The notes under the pieces are model-generated. The model was not told where the DNA came from, made no database searches, and worked only from the letters and a program-made list of their open reading frames with translations. This document shows positions 42,191 to 50,839 of a stretch of 64,000 bases of DNA, in pieces (position 1 is the first letter of the stretch; each line of letters begins with the position of its first letter). The position numbers and the translations under genes are program-made. Where the stretch lies: the NCBI GenBank assembly GCA_002786025.1, contig NHNW01000021.1, positions 62,001-126,000 of the forward strand, read 5' to 3'. The DNA is from Zasmidium citrigriseum. Lineage: Eukaryota; Ascomycota; Dothideomycetes; Mycosphaerellales; Mycosphaerellaceae.

Positions 42191-42745
42191 TCATTCTTCT
42201 GTCAGTCGTGGCTGCTCTATGCAGTAAGCCACCCTCAGGTCCTTAACTTCACCGCCCAGAATCATCTTCAAGACCTCAGCCCAGCTCTCCGCCGTCACGG
42301 CCACAGTCTTCGCCCGCTTCATCGAGAGCCAGGCCATGAACGATTTCCTCGTCGCCGTCACCGTCATACGCATCTCCGAGGTATCCCATGCCGCGCGTTC
42401 GAGCTCTGATGCCGTCATGTGCATTTTAGCAAGCTGCAGAAGATCTTTCTGGAAGTCGGGAAACGTCGCCGTCGGCACGAGAACCAAGGTGTCGGTGAAC
42501 TTCTCCATGGCGCCGAAGTATGTCGAGTAGAATCGATGTTGGTATCGCTGGCCGTGGATGTATAGGGCGTACATCATTCGTCCTTTCGGTTTGCTGGTCT
42601 GGGGAGGAGGTGCGGTGGTTGACATGCCTGTTAAGGGGTCGAAGGCGAAGTCTCTGACTTTGATCGGCGGGTTGTGGTGAGTGTTGTGCTTTGTCTGTTT
42701 GGGTTTCTTGTGTTGGCGAATAACCTTGGTTCCTAGGGACATCAT
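42191..42745 (-). CDS. Tandem paralogue array, member 1 (unrecognised family)
   Basis: Single exon, 184 aa (two ATGs, 42745 and 42742). No domain recognised. Visible layout: basic His/Lys-rich N terminus (HKKPKQTKHNTHHN), then a core with MYALYIHGQRYQHRFYS, TATFPDFQKDLLQLAKMHM, a beta-like segment MRMTVTATRKSF, and the C-terminal block AESWAEVLKMILGGEVKDLR followed by VAYCIE. The same order of blocks appears in the genes at 42933 and 43824, so these are divergent paralogues. No signal peptide or membrane span. Shortest of the three, with the least acidic N terminus. Confidence 0.68.
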   Translation of the reverse strand: MMSLGTKVIRQHKKPKQTKHNTHHNPPIKVRDFAFDPLTGMSTTAPPPQTSKPKGRMMYALYIHGQRYQHRFYSTYFGAMEKFTDTLVLVPTATFPDFQKDLLQLAKMHMTASELERAAWDTSEMRMTVTATRKSFMAWLSMKRAKTVAVTAESWAEVLKMILGGEVKDLRVAYCIEQPRLTEE

Positions 42746-42932
42746 ACGCTCTGCTCAGGAAATTGTTGTGCAAGGTCTATGAAGGTTGGCCCTCTTCTAT
42801 CGTGCTTGACTAGCTAATGCTTAGAGAGTACTTAATAGCAACGCAAGAAATCCTGGACAACTTTAAGCCACCCCTTCACCACCTCTACGGCGTAGGCAAC
42901 CGACTCGGTGAATAAGCCCTTTGCTTCTCACT

Positions 42933-43649
42933 CTAATCTCGACGCCGTGAAGGCCCAGCAAGCGACACGGTGCGTCCAAGTGGTCCATCGTAATCGAAAA
43001 CGCTCCAATAGTTCACCCTCAAAACCCGATCCTCCGAATCTCTCAGACTCTCTAAGAACTTCTCCCAGGTCTCTTCTGAGGCCACGAGCGTCTCAGCGCT
43101 CAACAGTCTGCGTAAGGGCGAGAGCTTGCGTGGAATCGTGGAGATCTTCAGCTGCAACGTGTAGCCCTCTGCCACCGTTGAAGGAGAACGGTGTCGGAGG
43201 GTCAGACACTTGAAGTTGGAGAGGAAGTCTTCCAGGGGGAGGGAGGTTGTTAGGCGGATGTTTTGTTCGATGGTGCGGAGTTTGTAGAGGGGGAGGTCGG
43301 GAAGGAGGGAGTTGTAGTAGGTGGCTATGAGGCGGACTTTGAAGGAGTCGTTAGGCTCAGGAACCTGCTGTTTTACTCGCCATCTTGGGTTGATCGATGG
43401 GGGCTGCTCTTGAGGGAGGGGGTTCCATTCGTTGATGACTTCCTTGCCTGTGGCATAGCGGATGCGGGTTATGCCGTCGCTGGATGTTGAAGAGGCGGAG
43501 AGGTCGTCGACGTGGTCCACGTTGGTGCTGATGGAGCTGTCGCTGCTGGAATCACCGTCACGCGAAGAAGTCGCAATCATCGAAGCAGCCCTCGCGCGGC
43601 TTGGTTGTTCCATTTGGATGTGAGACTCGTCGATCGAAGACATTGTCAT
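42933..43649 (-). CDS. Tandem paralogue array, member 2 (unrecognised family)
   Basis: Single exon, 238 aa (ATG at 43649, alternative 43643). An N-terminal Ser/Asp-rich region (SSRDGDSSSDSSISTNVDHV) precedes the shared core: FKVRLIATYYNSLLPDLPLY, TTSLPLEDFLSNFKCL, YTLQLKISTIPRKLSPLRRL and SEETWEKFLESLRDSEDRV followed by LRVNYW. Compared with member 1 the core order and the Trp before the last helix are kept. Function unknown. 187 bp separate it from member 1 and 174 bp from member 3. Confidence 0.7.
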   Translation of the reverse strand: MTMSSIDESHIQMEQPSRARAASMIATSSRDGDSSSDSSISTNVDHVDDLSASSTSSDGITRIRYATGKEVINEWNPLPQEQPPSINPRWRVKQQVPEPNDSFKVRLIATYYNSLLPDLPLYKLRTIEQNIRLTTSLPLEDFLSNFKCLTLRHRSPSTVAEGYTLQLKISTIPRKLSPLRRLLSAETLVASEETWEKFLESLRDSEDRVLRVNYWSVFDYDGPLGRTVSLAGPSRRRD

Positions 43650-43823
43650 GTTACAGTATGCTAATCGCCAAAGTCACAGGGCAAAGCAACGCACATATAT
43701 CAACCAAGCACCAACACCACTTCCCTTCTTCACCAAAGCAAGCACCACGTATCGCCACTCGAGAAACCCTCAATTACCAACAACCTCCAACAACCCCACA
43801 ATCTCTCCCTTCACTAACCCCTC

Positions 43824-44603
43824 TCACACCCTCGTCACCATAGGATATCCCCTCTTAACCTCCGACAACCTAGCCTGGCCCCTGGGAACCTCCACCCGTC
43901 CCTTCAAATAACAGACCACCTCCACCTCCCTAACTCCCTTCCGAACCAACCGCCCTACCTCCCACTGCCACTGCTCCCTCCGAATCTCCACCTTCTCCTT
44001 GACCTTCCGATGCAGAATCACCGTCTCCCTCTCGATCAAAGCCGAAATCTGCATCACAAGACTGTCGCCTCTCTTTAACTTCTTCGGCAAGCCATGCTCA
44101 AGTCCCAGTCTCCGTATGTGCTTGAAGAAGTCTTCCCACGTAGTGCTGGGCGTGAGATCGTAGGCCGTGCGGAAGGTCCCTTGGAGACCTTCCTCGAGGT
44201 CGGGATAGTCGGCGAAAAGCCACGAATCGTAGTACTTTGCGGTGATGGAGATGCGGTGGGTTGGTTGCTTGGGAAGTGGTGTGGTTATGAGTCTGATCTC
44301 GCGCGACTCGACTTCTTCGGCCTCTTCGTCGTCTGGTGCAGAACTGGACTCGAGGACGTGGGCATTCGCTTTGTCCAGCTCTGCCGTCCAGGGGTTCTTG
44401 ACTCGGCCGTAGCTGAAGTCGTGTTCGCCATCGCCGAGGGGGCTCCACCAGAGCTGTACTGGACCTAGTTCGTCGGGGTGGATGGGCTCGTCGATGTGTG
44501 GAAGTTCGTAGTCGTGGCGGTGGGCGCCTTGGCCGTGCATGGTCGCGGTGCCTTTTGGGTCGTCGGCGAAGCGCACTCTCCGACCTGTGCGAGTGGCGGC
44601 CAT
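43824..44603 (-). CDS. Tandem paralogue array, member 3 (unrecognised family)
   Basis: Single exon, 259 aa from the ATG at 44603 (MAATRTGRRVRFADDPKG). Longest member, with an acidic linker (SSAPDDEEAEEVE). Core blocks: HRISITAKYYDSWLFADYP, TPSTTWEDFFKHIRRLGLEH, SLVMQISALIERETVILHR and RREQWQWEVGRLVRKGVREV followed by EVVCYLKG. They match members 1 and 2 in order and spacing. A basic GRRVRF near the start resembles a nuclear or PP1-docking (RVRF) peptide, but that is a short-motif inference. Confidence 0.7.
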   Translation of the reverse strand: MAATRTGRRVRFADDPKGTATMHGQGAHRHDYELPHIDEPIHPDELGPVQLWWSPLGDGEHDFSYGRVKNPWTAELDKANAHVLESSSAPDDEEAEEVESREIRLITTPLPKQPTHRISITAKYYDSWLFADYPDLEEGLQGTFRTAYDLTPSTTWEDFFKHIRRLGLEHGLPKKLKRGDSLVMQISALIERETVILHRKVKEKVEIRREQWQWEVGRLVRKGVREVEVVCYLKGRVEVPRGQARLSEVKRGYPMVTRV

Positions 44604-45003
44604 GGTTGCAGTATGTGCAAGTGTCAAGTCGGTGTTGTTTGTCGAGGTTTGGAGGAAGCGCTCGAAGGGGACGTCGCGGCTTTAAATTAGCGCCGTTTTC
44701 ACATGCAAAAAGCTAAAACTTCACTTGGGGTGAAGAATGACGTAGCACACGAGATCGTGAATGGCCGCAAGTACTCGCAGCAGTTATGAACAGATACTGT
44801 TACAACTGCAGAATGTCAAGTGATGCGCAAAACGCTACATTGTTCATATTGTTAAGCCGAGTCTCACTAAACGCCTCCCATCCCCGAGTCGTCGCATTCT
44901 GTGCGAGGGTAAATGCTAATCTACAGTTCCTCAACTCCCAATTCCCGTTGAATGCCATCGTCTCATTTCGCCGTAAGATATCCAAGTTATTCATAGAATC
45001 GTA
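44604..45003. other. Intergenic, no gene seen
   Basis: 400 bp: promoter of paralogue 3 and 3' flank of GYP7. AT-richer than the neighbours. Nothing called. Confidence 0.5.
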
Positions 45004-47694
45004 TCAACTTCCAACACCACCTCCATGAGCCTTCACCTCGCTCTTGTCGAGCTTAGGCACATCTCGACTCAGAAGACTTCGGAGCTCCGGTGTGATCACT
45101 CGCTCCTTCTCAGCTCCTATGCCAGCGGCGATGTGGTCGCCCACGGTCCTTTCTCTGCCTGATGTCTGAGCAGTGCTTTGTGAGGTCCGCCGAGCACTTC
45201 CACTTGCAGCGCCAATGCTGGAGCTGCTGGACTGTCTTGGCCTACCATCGCTACCTGGGCGTGAAGCGGTTGGCGATGGAGGCTGCGGGAGTCTTTGTCG
45301 AGCCGATGGAATAGGGAAGTTGGACTTCTTGTCAATCGCCTCGACCATTCGTTGGAACCTCCTGAAGAGGGCCTCTGCTCTTACGAGTGTCGAGTACAGA
45401 TCAATGGTGCCCGACAGCTCATTGACATACTTGAGAACCTCGTCGAAGCCTGTCAAGTGATCCATGATGACGTTCCGATGCTTCTCAAGGATGGCCGCGG
45501 CGATGAAGAGATGGAAGTTTGACGAGAGGTAGTCAGTCCAGAGCCCTTCCCACATTCGAAGAATATCCTCAAACTCAAACTCCCGTTTAAACCAGACCAG
45601 CAGCATTCGGAAGAAAAAGAAGAAGTTGGTGCTATCGAGCTTTTCGAGATGCTCGTAGAGCTTTGGGTCGAGAAGTTGAACCAGTTGGTCGAGTGTGAGC
45701 AGTTGTAGTCGCATGCCAGACTGATCTCGGAGGAAGTTGCGTTCCATACGCTCCATGAATTTGGCAAATCCCCAGAATGCAACGGCATCGTCTTGCTCGA
45801 CGGCGTAGATAGGTGCAAGCAAGTCGCTCATGCCCTGCACATATCCAAGATCGCGGTTGTATTCGTTGTATGTTAGTAGCATGTCCTTCATCTGCTCAAG
45901 ATGTACATTGGTGCCAGATTCTGCGAATGGGCTGTCCGGATCTGGGTGAGGGATGTCTTCGCCTGCGAACAGTGGTAGATGACGATCAGTGCGGTGCACA
46001 TCCTTTTCTATCAAGCCGTGAACGGCGGTGTCAGCAAAGATATCAGCAGCACGGTCAGGATGTTGACAGTGATATGACTTACCTATTCGCATCTTCTGCT
46101 CCTTCCACCACTCCCGTTCTTCGAGTGTGCCTGCCTCGTCGACCATACGCTCCCACCAGGCTCCCTTGAGGCGAATGTACTCGTCTCGAAGACTGTTCAT
46201 CTTTGCATGCCTTTCTTCCTTTGTGCTCTCCCAATCGTATACACCAAGCAAAAACAGCCATGCCTCCTTTCTCACTCCATCGTCGGTCGAGAAGCCGCCG
46301 TGGAACACACGCTCCTTTACTTCATCGGGTGTCTTCTCCAGACGTCCAGTCCTGGAGTTGAAGAAGCTGTTCCACTCGGTGAGAGAGACAGGCTTCCTCT
46401 TATCGGCAAGACTCAACCCTTGGGCATCGGCATCGAGAAGCTCAAACTGGCCAAGCTCGCTGTCTTCGACTTCAAGAATGTCCTTGGCGGTCCAGATCCG
46501 TTGGTTTCTTTCTTTCTCGGATTGCTCAGCTATGCCCATTGCCCATCGTGCAAGATAGAGTCTTGCAGAGTCAAATTCGTCAGAGACGGTCTGCACCTGT
46601 GGATTCTGCATCAACCGGCGAACCTGAGGCGGCAAGTTCTTGTTTTCTGCCACCGCCTGAGCCGTACGTCTCGTGAACGTCGTGACTTGTGCCATCTTTT
46701 CCATGAAATTCCACCTCGCTTGCTTGAGAGCATTCATGACTTGCTCCCCTTGGTTCCCGGTGCTATTCCTCTTCGAATTCGACGGATGATCCTTGTGTTT
46801 CCCCTCAAGCACATTGCGTACATTATCAGGCGTCGGTTTCCCTCCACTCCCAAACGATAGCTTGTCAGCCTCATTCGGATCAACAAGGTATATGCTAGGC
46901 TCCTGTGCCGATCGTTCAATGTTCACATATCTCTTCAACCACTCCAAAACCTGATCGCCACCCCAGAACATTCCACCGGCTTTGCCTTCTATGCTGAAGT
47001 TCTCTCGCTGCAGCTTCTTACGCTGATCGATTGTCGACTGACACTCCGAGTCGTGGAAGAACAAAGGCGGGAAACTGTCACCAGCCCGAGAGTTGATGAC
47101 CAGACTGCCGAACCACCATCCTGTACTCGGCGGGCGAACGAATACGCTGAAGATCTCGCTCACAGGGATTGCAAAGGCATATGTCCCCAAGCTTGAGCTG
47201 TGTGATGTAACGACAGGCGGCCTTGGAACGAGGAATGACTGCTTTGGTGGACTCTCCGAATCGACCGTGGCCATCTCGACTTTGGTATACTTCTCCGCAG
47301 CATCCCCCAATCCACCCTCCGGAACCCAGGCTAACAGCAGATCTGACCGTGATCTTGATCTCCCACTACTGCTTCCAGGCGTTGTCGGCGCCTCTGTCCC
47401 TTCGGGCTTCTGCTGCACCAACGCCACGAATCCGGCGACATTGTCCTTTGCGCTCGGTGTTGGATGGACGTAGACTTTGCTCTTGGCATACAACAACTTG
47501 ACGCCCTTGGTACTCTTGCTATGTCTCACGGTGCTATACTCGGTCTCGTCCTCGTCGCTCATATCGTAGAAACTGGCCGTAGGCGATGGCGGGCTGGGAG
47601 GGTCGGCGGAAGCGTCGACGGGCGGAGGTGTCGACGGCATGGTGGAAGAGTCGTTGGTAAGGCTCTGGCGGGCGTGTAGGGGTATCGGCGGCAT
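45004..47694 (-). CDS. GYP7: TBC-domain Rab GTPase-activating protein, Gyp7 type
   Basis: Two exons on the minus strand, 47694-46083 and 46007-45004. The frame is also open across the 75-nt intron (46008-46082; GTAAGT donor, TTGATAG acceptor), so an unspliced reading gives 896 residues and the spliced one 871. Splicing joins KMRI to EKDVHRTDRHLPLF, restoring the TBC IxxDxxR arginine finger; GYVQGMSDLLAPIY supplies the glutamine finger. N-terminal residues about 50-260 are a PH-like DUF3548 region (LLYAKSKVYVHPT, FAIPVSEIFSVFVRPPS), typical of Gyp7/TBC1D15. The C-terminal 90 residues are Ser/Pro-rich. Acts on Ypt7 at the vacuole in yeast. Intron retention would insert 25 residues into the catalytic core. 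Confidence 0.92.
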   Translation of the reverse strand: MPPIPLHARQSLTNDSSTMPSTPPPVDASADPPSPPSPTASFYDMSDEDETEYSTVRHSKSTKGVKLLYAKSKVYVHPTPSAKDNVAGFVALVQQKPEGTEAPTTPGSSSGRSRSRSDLLLAWVPEGGLGDAAEKYTKVEMATVDSESPPKQSFLVPRPPVVTSHSSSLGTYAFAIPVSEIFSVFVRPPSTGWWFGSLVINSRAGDSFPPLFFHDSECQSTIDQRKKLQRENFSIEGKAGGMFWGGDQVLEWLKRYVNIERSAQEPSIYLVDPNEADKLSFGSGGKPTPDNVRNVLEGKHKDHPSNSKRNSTGNQGEQVMNALKQARWNFMEKMAQVTTFTRRTAQAVAENKNLPPQVRRLMQNPQVQTVSDEFDSARLYLARWAMGIAEQSEKERNQRIWTAKDILEVEDSELGQFELLDADAQGLSLADKRKPVSLTEWNSFFNSRTGRLEKTPDEVKERVFHGGFSTDDGVRKEAWLFLLGVYDWESTKEERHAKMNSLRDEYIRLKGAWWERMVDEAGTLEEREWWKEQKMRIGKSYHCQHPDRAADIFADTAVHGLIEKDVHRTDRHLPLFAGEDIPHPDPDSPFAESGTNVHLEQMKDMLLTYNEYNRDLGYVQGMSDLLAPIYAVEQDDAVAFWGFAKFMERMERNFLRDQSGMRLQLLTLDQLVQLLDPKLYEHLEKLDSTNFFFFFRMLLVWFKREFEFEDILRMWEGLWTDYLSSNFHLFIAAAILEKHRNVIMDHLTGFDEVLKYVNELSGTIDLYSTLVRAEALFRRFQRMVEAIDKKSNFPIPSARQRLPQPPSPTASRPGSDGRPRQSSSSSIGAASGSARRTSQSTAQTSGRERTVGDHIAAGIGAEKERVITPELRSLLSRDVPKLDKSEVKAHGGGVGS

Positions 47695-47926
47695 CAGTCA
47701 CAGCCCGTGAATGTGAGGCCGCAGTCACATGGCAGGTTGTTTGGGAGGACTGCGCCTGCCTTTGTAGCTGCTGCCCCGCGTCTGAGCCACAAGCAGGAGA
47801 CATGACGTGAGGTGAATGATTGCATGGGGGCCGGAATGGAGGCAGCCTCTTAATGGAATAAATCAGTACCGACGGCCACGCGTTCACGAGAGACAAGTTA
47901 TCGGATTGATCCTAGCTAAATAAAGT

Positions 47927-49500
47927 CTATGTATACCATGTTGGCTCCGGAATCTCTCCCAACAAATGATACACTCCGACCTCCCTCTTCTTGTACGCCA
48001 CCGGATCGTGAAGAGAGTGCGTCCTGATATCCCTCCAGAATCGATCGAATCCATACTTCTTGCCAGTGGCTCTCGAGCCGAGCATCTCAAAGATACCAGA
48101 CGTCACGGACAAGCCAGTGTCAGTCGTGACAACCTTGACGTGAGCAACAAAGGCTGCCACTTCGCCACGACGGAGGGCAGTGATGCTTCTGCGACCTCCA
48201 CCGTGCTTGGAGCCGTTGGTGTAGCCATTGGCATGACCATTGGTAGTCGAACCATTGGCAGCCGTTTCTGCTTCCACATTCTGGAAGAGAGCCCCAGTTG
48301 TGATGGTGTATGGAGGGTCCGTCTTGTTTAAGGCACCGTTGACATCCACTTTGCTCGACTGGTAATTCGGGCTGACGTGAGTCTTGAGTGTGTCTTCGTC
48401 CACCGTCGAACCGTACTGTCCTGCTTCGCGGTAAAGGTTGGCAATCTCGGCTCCTGCACGATCGGCTAGGGCGTCTGCGGCAGCGAGGTATGCACGGTAC
48501 TCGCCATATCGCTCGAGAATGTAGAACTCGTCGACGGCCTTATCCTTGTTGTCTCCGCCGAAAGGCCAGGCTCGTGTTCCGTTGACGGTATATCGTGAAG
48601 CAGCTCCCAAAGCACCTTGAGCAATGCCCAAATAGAAGTTACTGAACACCAACTGAATGGTGGGCAGCAGCATCGAGGCAAAAGGGATCCCGAGGACGTC
48701 CTGGATCGGTCTCTTGCTCACTGAGTCCCAGCCCAGACAATCTGACCACGGCACACGAATGTTCTCGATCTTCACGCTGCCAGACTCGGTCAAGCGCAGG
48801 CCCACGTTGTCCCAGTTGTGGGAGAAAACGATGCCTGGTTGAACGGTGCGGACTAGCGTAAATATGTGGTCCTCTGTGCCATGGAGTACGCCCTCAAGTA
48901 CGGTCAAGTCGCTGATGAACCCGCCAGTGTTGAAGTTCTTAAAGCCGTTAAAGACAGCTTCATCGCCTTCGGATGTGATCTTCAAATCGCTGTCTCGTGG
49001 GTTGACAGCTCCTCCCACGAAGTAGTTGTTTTCGATAATGGCTTGTTGCACACCTGAGTGGCAGCACAATTAGCAAAGCTTTCGAGACGTTACGACGGCT
49101 TGGGCTTTCGAATCGACCTACTTTCTGCTTGTTCATCTGTCCCCACGACGTTCGCCGTAGTCGACCAGAGCAGATGATATCCAAGCAACATGCCAATCGA
49201 TCCATCGCCCTTGGCCACCTCGCGGATGACTTTGTATCCAGTCTCCCAGCTCTGTCCACCACCGCCATACTTGACCGGGCCAAGAGTCTTGAGCAAGCCG
49301 GCCGACTTCAACAGAGCAATCTCAGCACGAGGAGCTTTGTTCTCGATGTCACGCTTGGCGGCATCCTCAGCCAGGATAGCAGAGACGTCCTTGGCACGCT
49401 GCACCCATCCTTGTTGAGTCGTTGGCAATCCAGAACGTTGAAATCGTTCGTGATGAACGTTGTAGACGCTGGGATCGGTGGCTTCTCGTACTTTCGACAT
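47927..49500 (-). CDS. Acyl-CoA dehydrogenase-fold protein (DszC-like monooxygenase group)
   Basis: Two exons on the minus strand, 49500-49122 and 49053-47927 (68-nt intron), 501 aa. The fold follows acyl-CoA dehydrogenases: N-terminal helices (RAEIALLKSAGLLKTLGPVK), GDGSIGMLLGYHLLWSTTA, the beta domain (NPRDSDLKITSEGDEAVFNG, FNTGGFISDLTVLEGV), and a C-terminal helical domain (IAQGALGAASRYT, VTSGIFEMLGSRAT). The usual catalytic Glu region of true dehydrogenases is not evident. Sequence character agrees with the flavin-dependent DszC/desulfurisation or nitroalkane-type group instead. A Asn/Gly/Thr-rich insertion (NGSTTNGHANGYTNGSKHGG) lies before the last helices. No clear targeting signal. 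Substrate unknown. Confidence 0.8.
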
Positions 49501-50155
49501 GTTGGAAGATTGATCGATGCAAAACGTTGATGGACGGATCCACCGCACTCAGCTGTCTTTATATGCGCAGATCTCAAGCTCTATAACAGCCTCGGAATAG
49601 ACGAATGCGTCCAAGTCGTCTTGTCTGCGGGCCATCGTGTGTAACAAACACCAATGGTGTTGGAGGGTGGGCCATGGCGTGCTTGTCGAGCTCCATTGCA
49701 ACGACTGCACCGCGAAAGCTTAAAGTCGATCGCTCGGTCCCTTAAATCTTTTCCAGCTACTGCCGATGAGCATTGAGCGACAGCCCGAAATTCTGTATGC
49801 CAGACAGCTGACCTTGTTGGCGAGCGCCTGTTAGCACGACATTGTGCGTGCTCGATACCTGGCGTTGAACGTCAGCATTGGCTTCAGGATTCGAGTTCCA
49901 GCGGGGATGCGCGCAAAGATTCGTAGTGTGTGATCTTTCGCCATTCCGAAGTGGAAACCGTATGCCACATGCGCGCGGCAGACATCGCCCTTGCGAATAC
50001 CGGGCTTGCAGAGATGAGAGAAGCAGGACCGGGGTTTTGGAAGCGATCGAATGCTTTGATTGATCTTCATCCCAGACAGCCGTGATATTACCTCTACCTG
50101 TCGTCAACTGGACACGCTCGCTAAGTCGAAATCGCCACGTCCAATCCTTCCCTCG
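49501..50155. other. Intergenic with a weak SET-like fragment
   Basis: Mostly promoter of the acyl-CoA dehydrogenase-like gene and 3' flank of MSO1. On the minus strand around 49858-50070 a short frame reads FARIPAGTRILKPMLTFNA, which resembles the N-terminal strand of SET domains (FATRDIPxGTRIL), followed by a plausible GTATCG...CTAAC...CAG intron. No SET core follows, so at most a relic. Confidence 0.35.
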
Positions 50156-50839
50156 TCATCTGCCATAACGCTGCCCGCCACTGTCATAAGGGTTGCCTTG
50201 GCCGTATGGATTCTGTCCCCCAGGTGCTTGATTCGGCAACGGACTCGCACTTCTGTTTCCTCCCCATAACCTCGCCTTGAGCCTCTCTTGCGCCGATCCG
50301 CCCGCACTACTCGCTGGCGGACTCGGGTCAACAGCGCTTCCAGGCCTGCTGGATGTATGCTGTGATGATATACTCTGATAGCTGCCTGCTCGTTGTGAAG
50401 GAAGCGGCCGCGCTTGTGGTGGTGCCAGAGTATTGCTGCTCCCTTGAGTTGGGGCTACAGGCCTTCTCGCATTCCGTAGACTCTGCGGTTGCATTGGTTG
50501 ATTCGACTGCGCAGATGGTCCATCCCATAGGTCGCTCAGACTTCCTCTGTTGTTGCCTTGATTCTGCACTCCCGCGTACTGACTCTTCCCTCCCGTGCTT
50601 GTGAAGTAACCCGAGTTCTGCGTGTATGGCTGAGGAGTGACTGATCGTCTATCGTTTGGATCTGGTGGTAGCCATGGTGGATAGGGCCGGCCCTTCTCGG
50701 TGTAGTATGCGCGCAGCACACGGCAGATGTGGGTGTCGTCTTCGGTATCGCCGTCGTCCTCGCTGGACAGGAGAGTCCGCCGCAGAGAGTTGTATTTCGA
50801 GGTGGTGTGGGTGAGCAGATTGCTCAGGTAGGACGACAT
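50156..50839 (-). CDS. MSO1: Mso1-like Sec1-binding exocytosis protein
   Basis: Single exon, 227 aa. The N-terminal 60 residues (YLSNLLTHTTSKYNSLRRTL, then DTHICRVLRAYYTEKGRPYP and PWLPPDP) are the Mso1 Sec1-binding domain. The rest is disordered, Pro/Gln/Ser-rich, with LKARLWGG near the C terminus. In yeast Mso1 holds Sec1 on the exocytic SNARE complex at the bud site and links to Rab Sec4. The gene lies within the traffic-related part of the window but shows no sign of clustering with YPT1 or GYP7 beyond proximity. Confidence 0.82.
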   Translation of the reverse strand: MSSYLSNLLTHTTSKYNSLRRTLLSSEDDGDTEDDTHICRVLRAYYTEKGRPYPPWLPPDPNDRRSVTPQPYTQNSGYFTSTGGKSQYAGVQNQGNNRGSLSDLWDGPSAQSNQPMQPQSLRNARRPVAPTQGSSNTLAPPQARPLPSQRAGSYQSISSQHTSSRPGSAVDPSPPASSAGGSAQERLKARLWGGNRSASPLPNQAPGGQNPYGQGNPYDSGGQRYGR

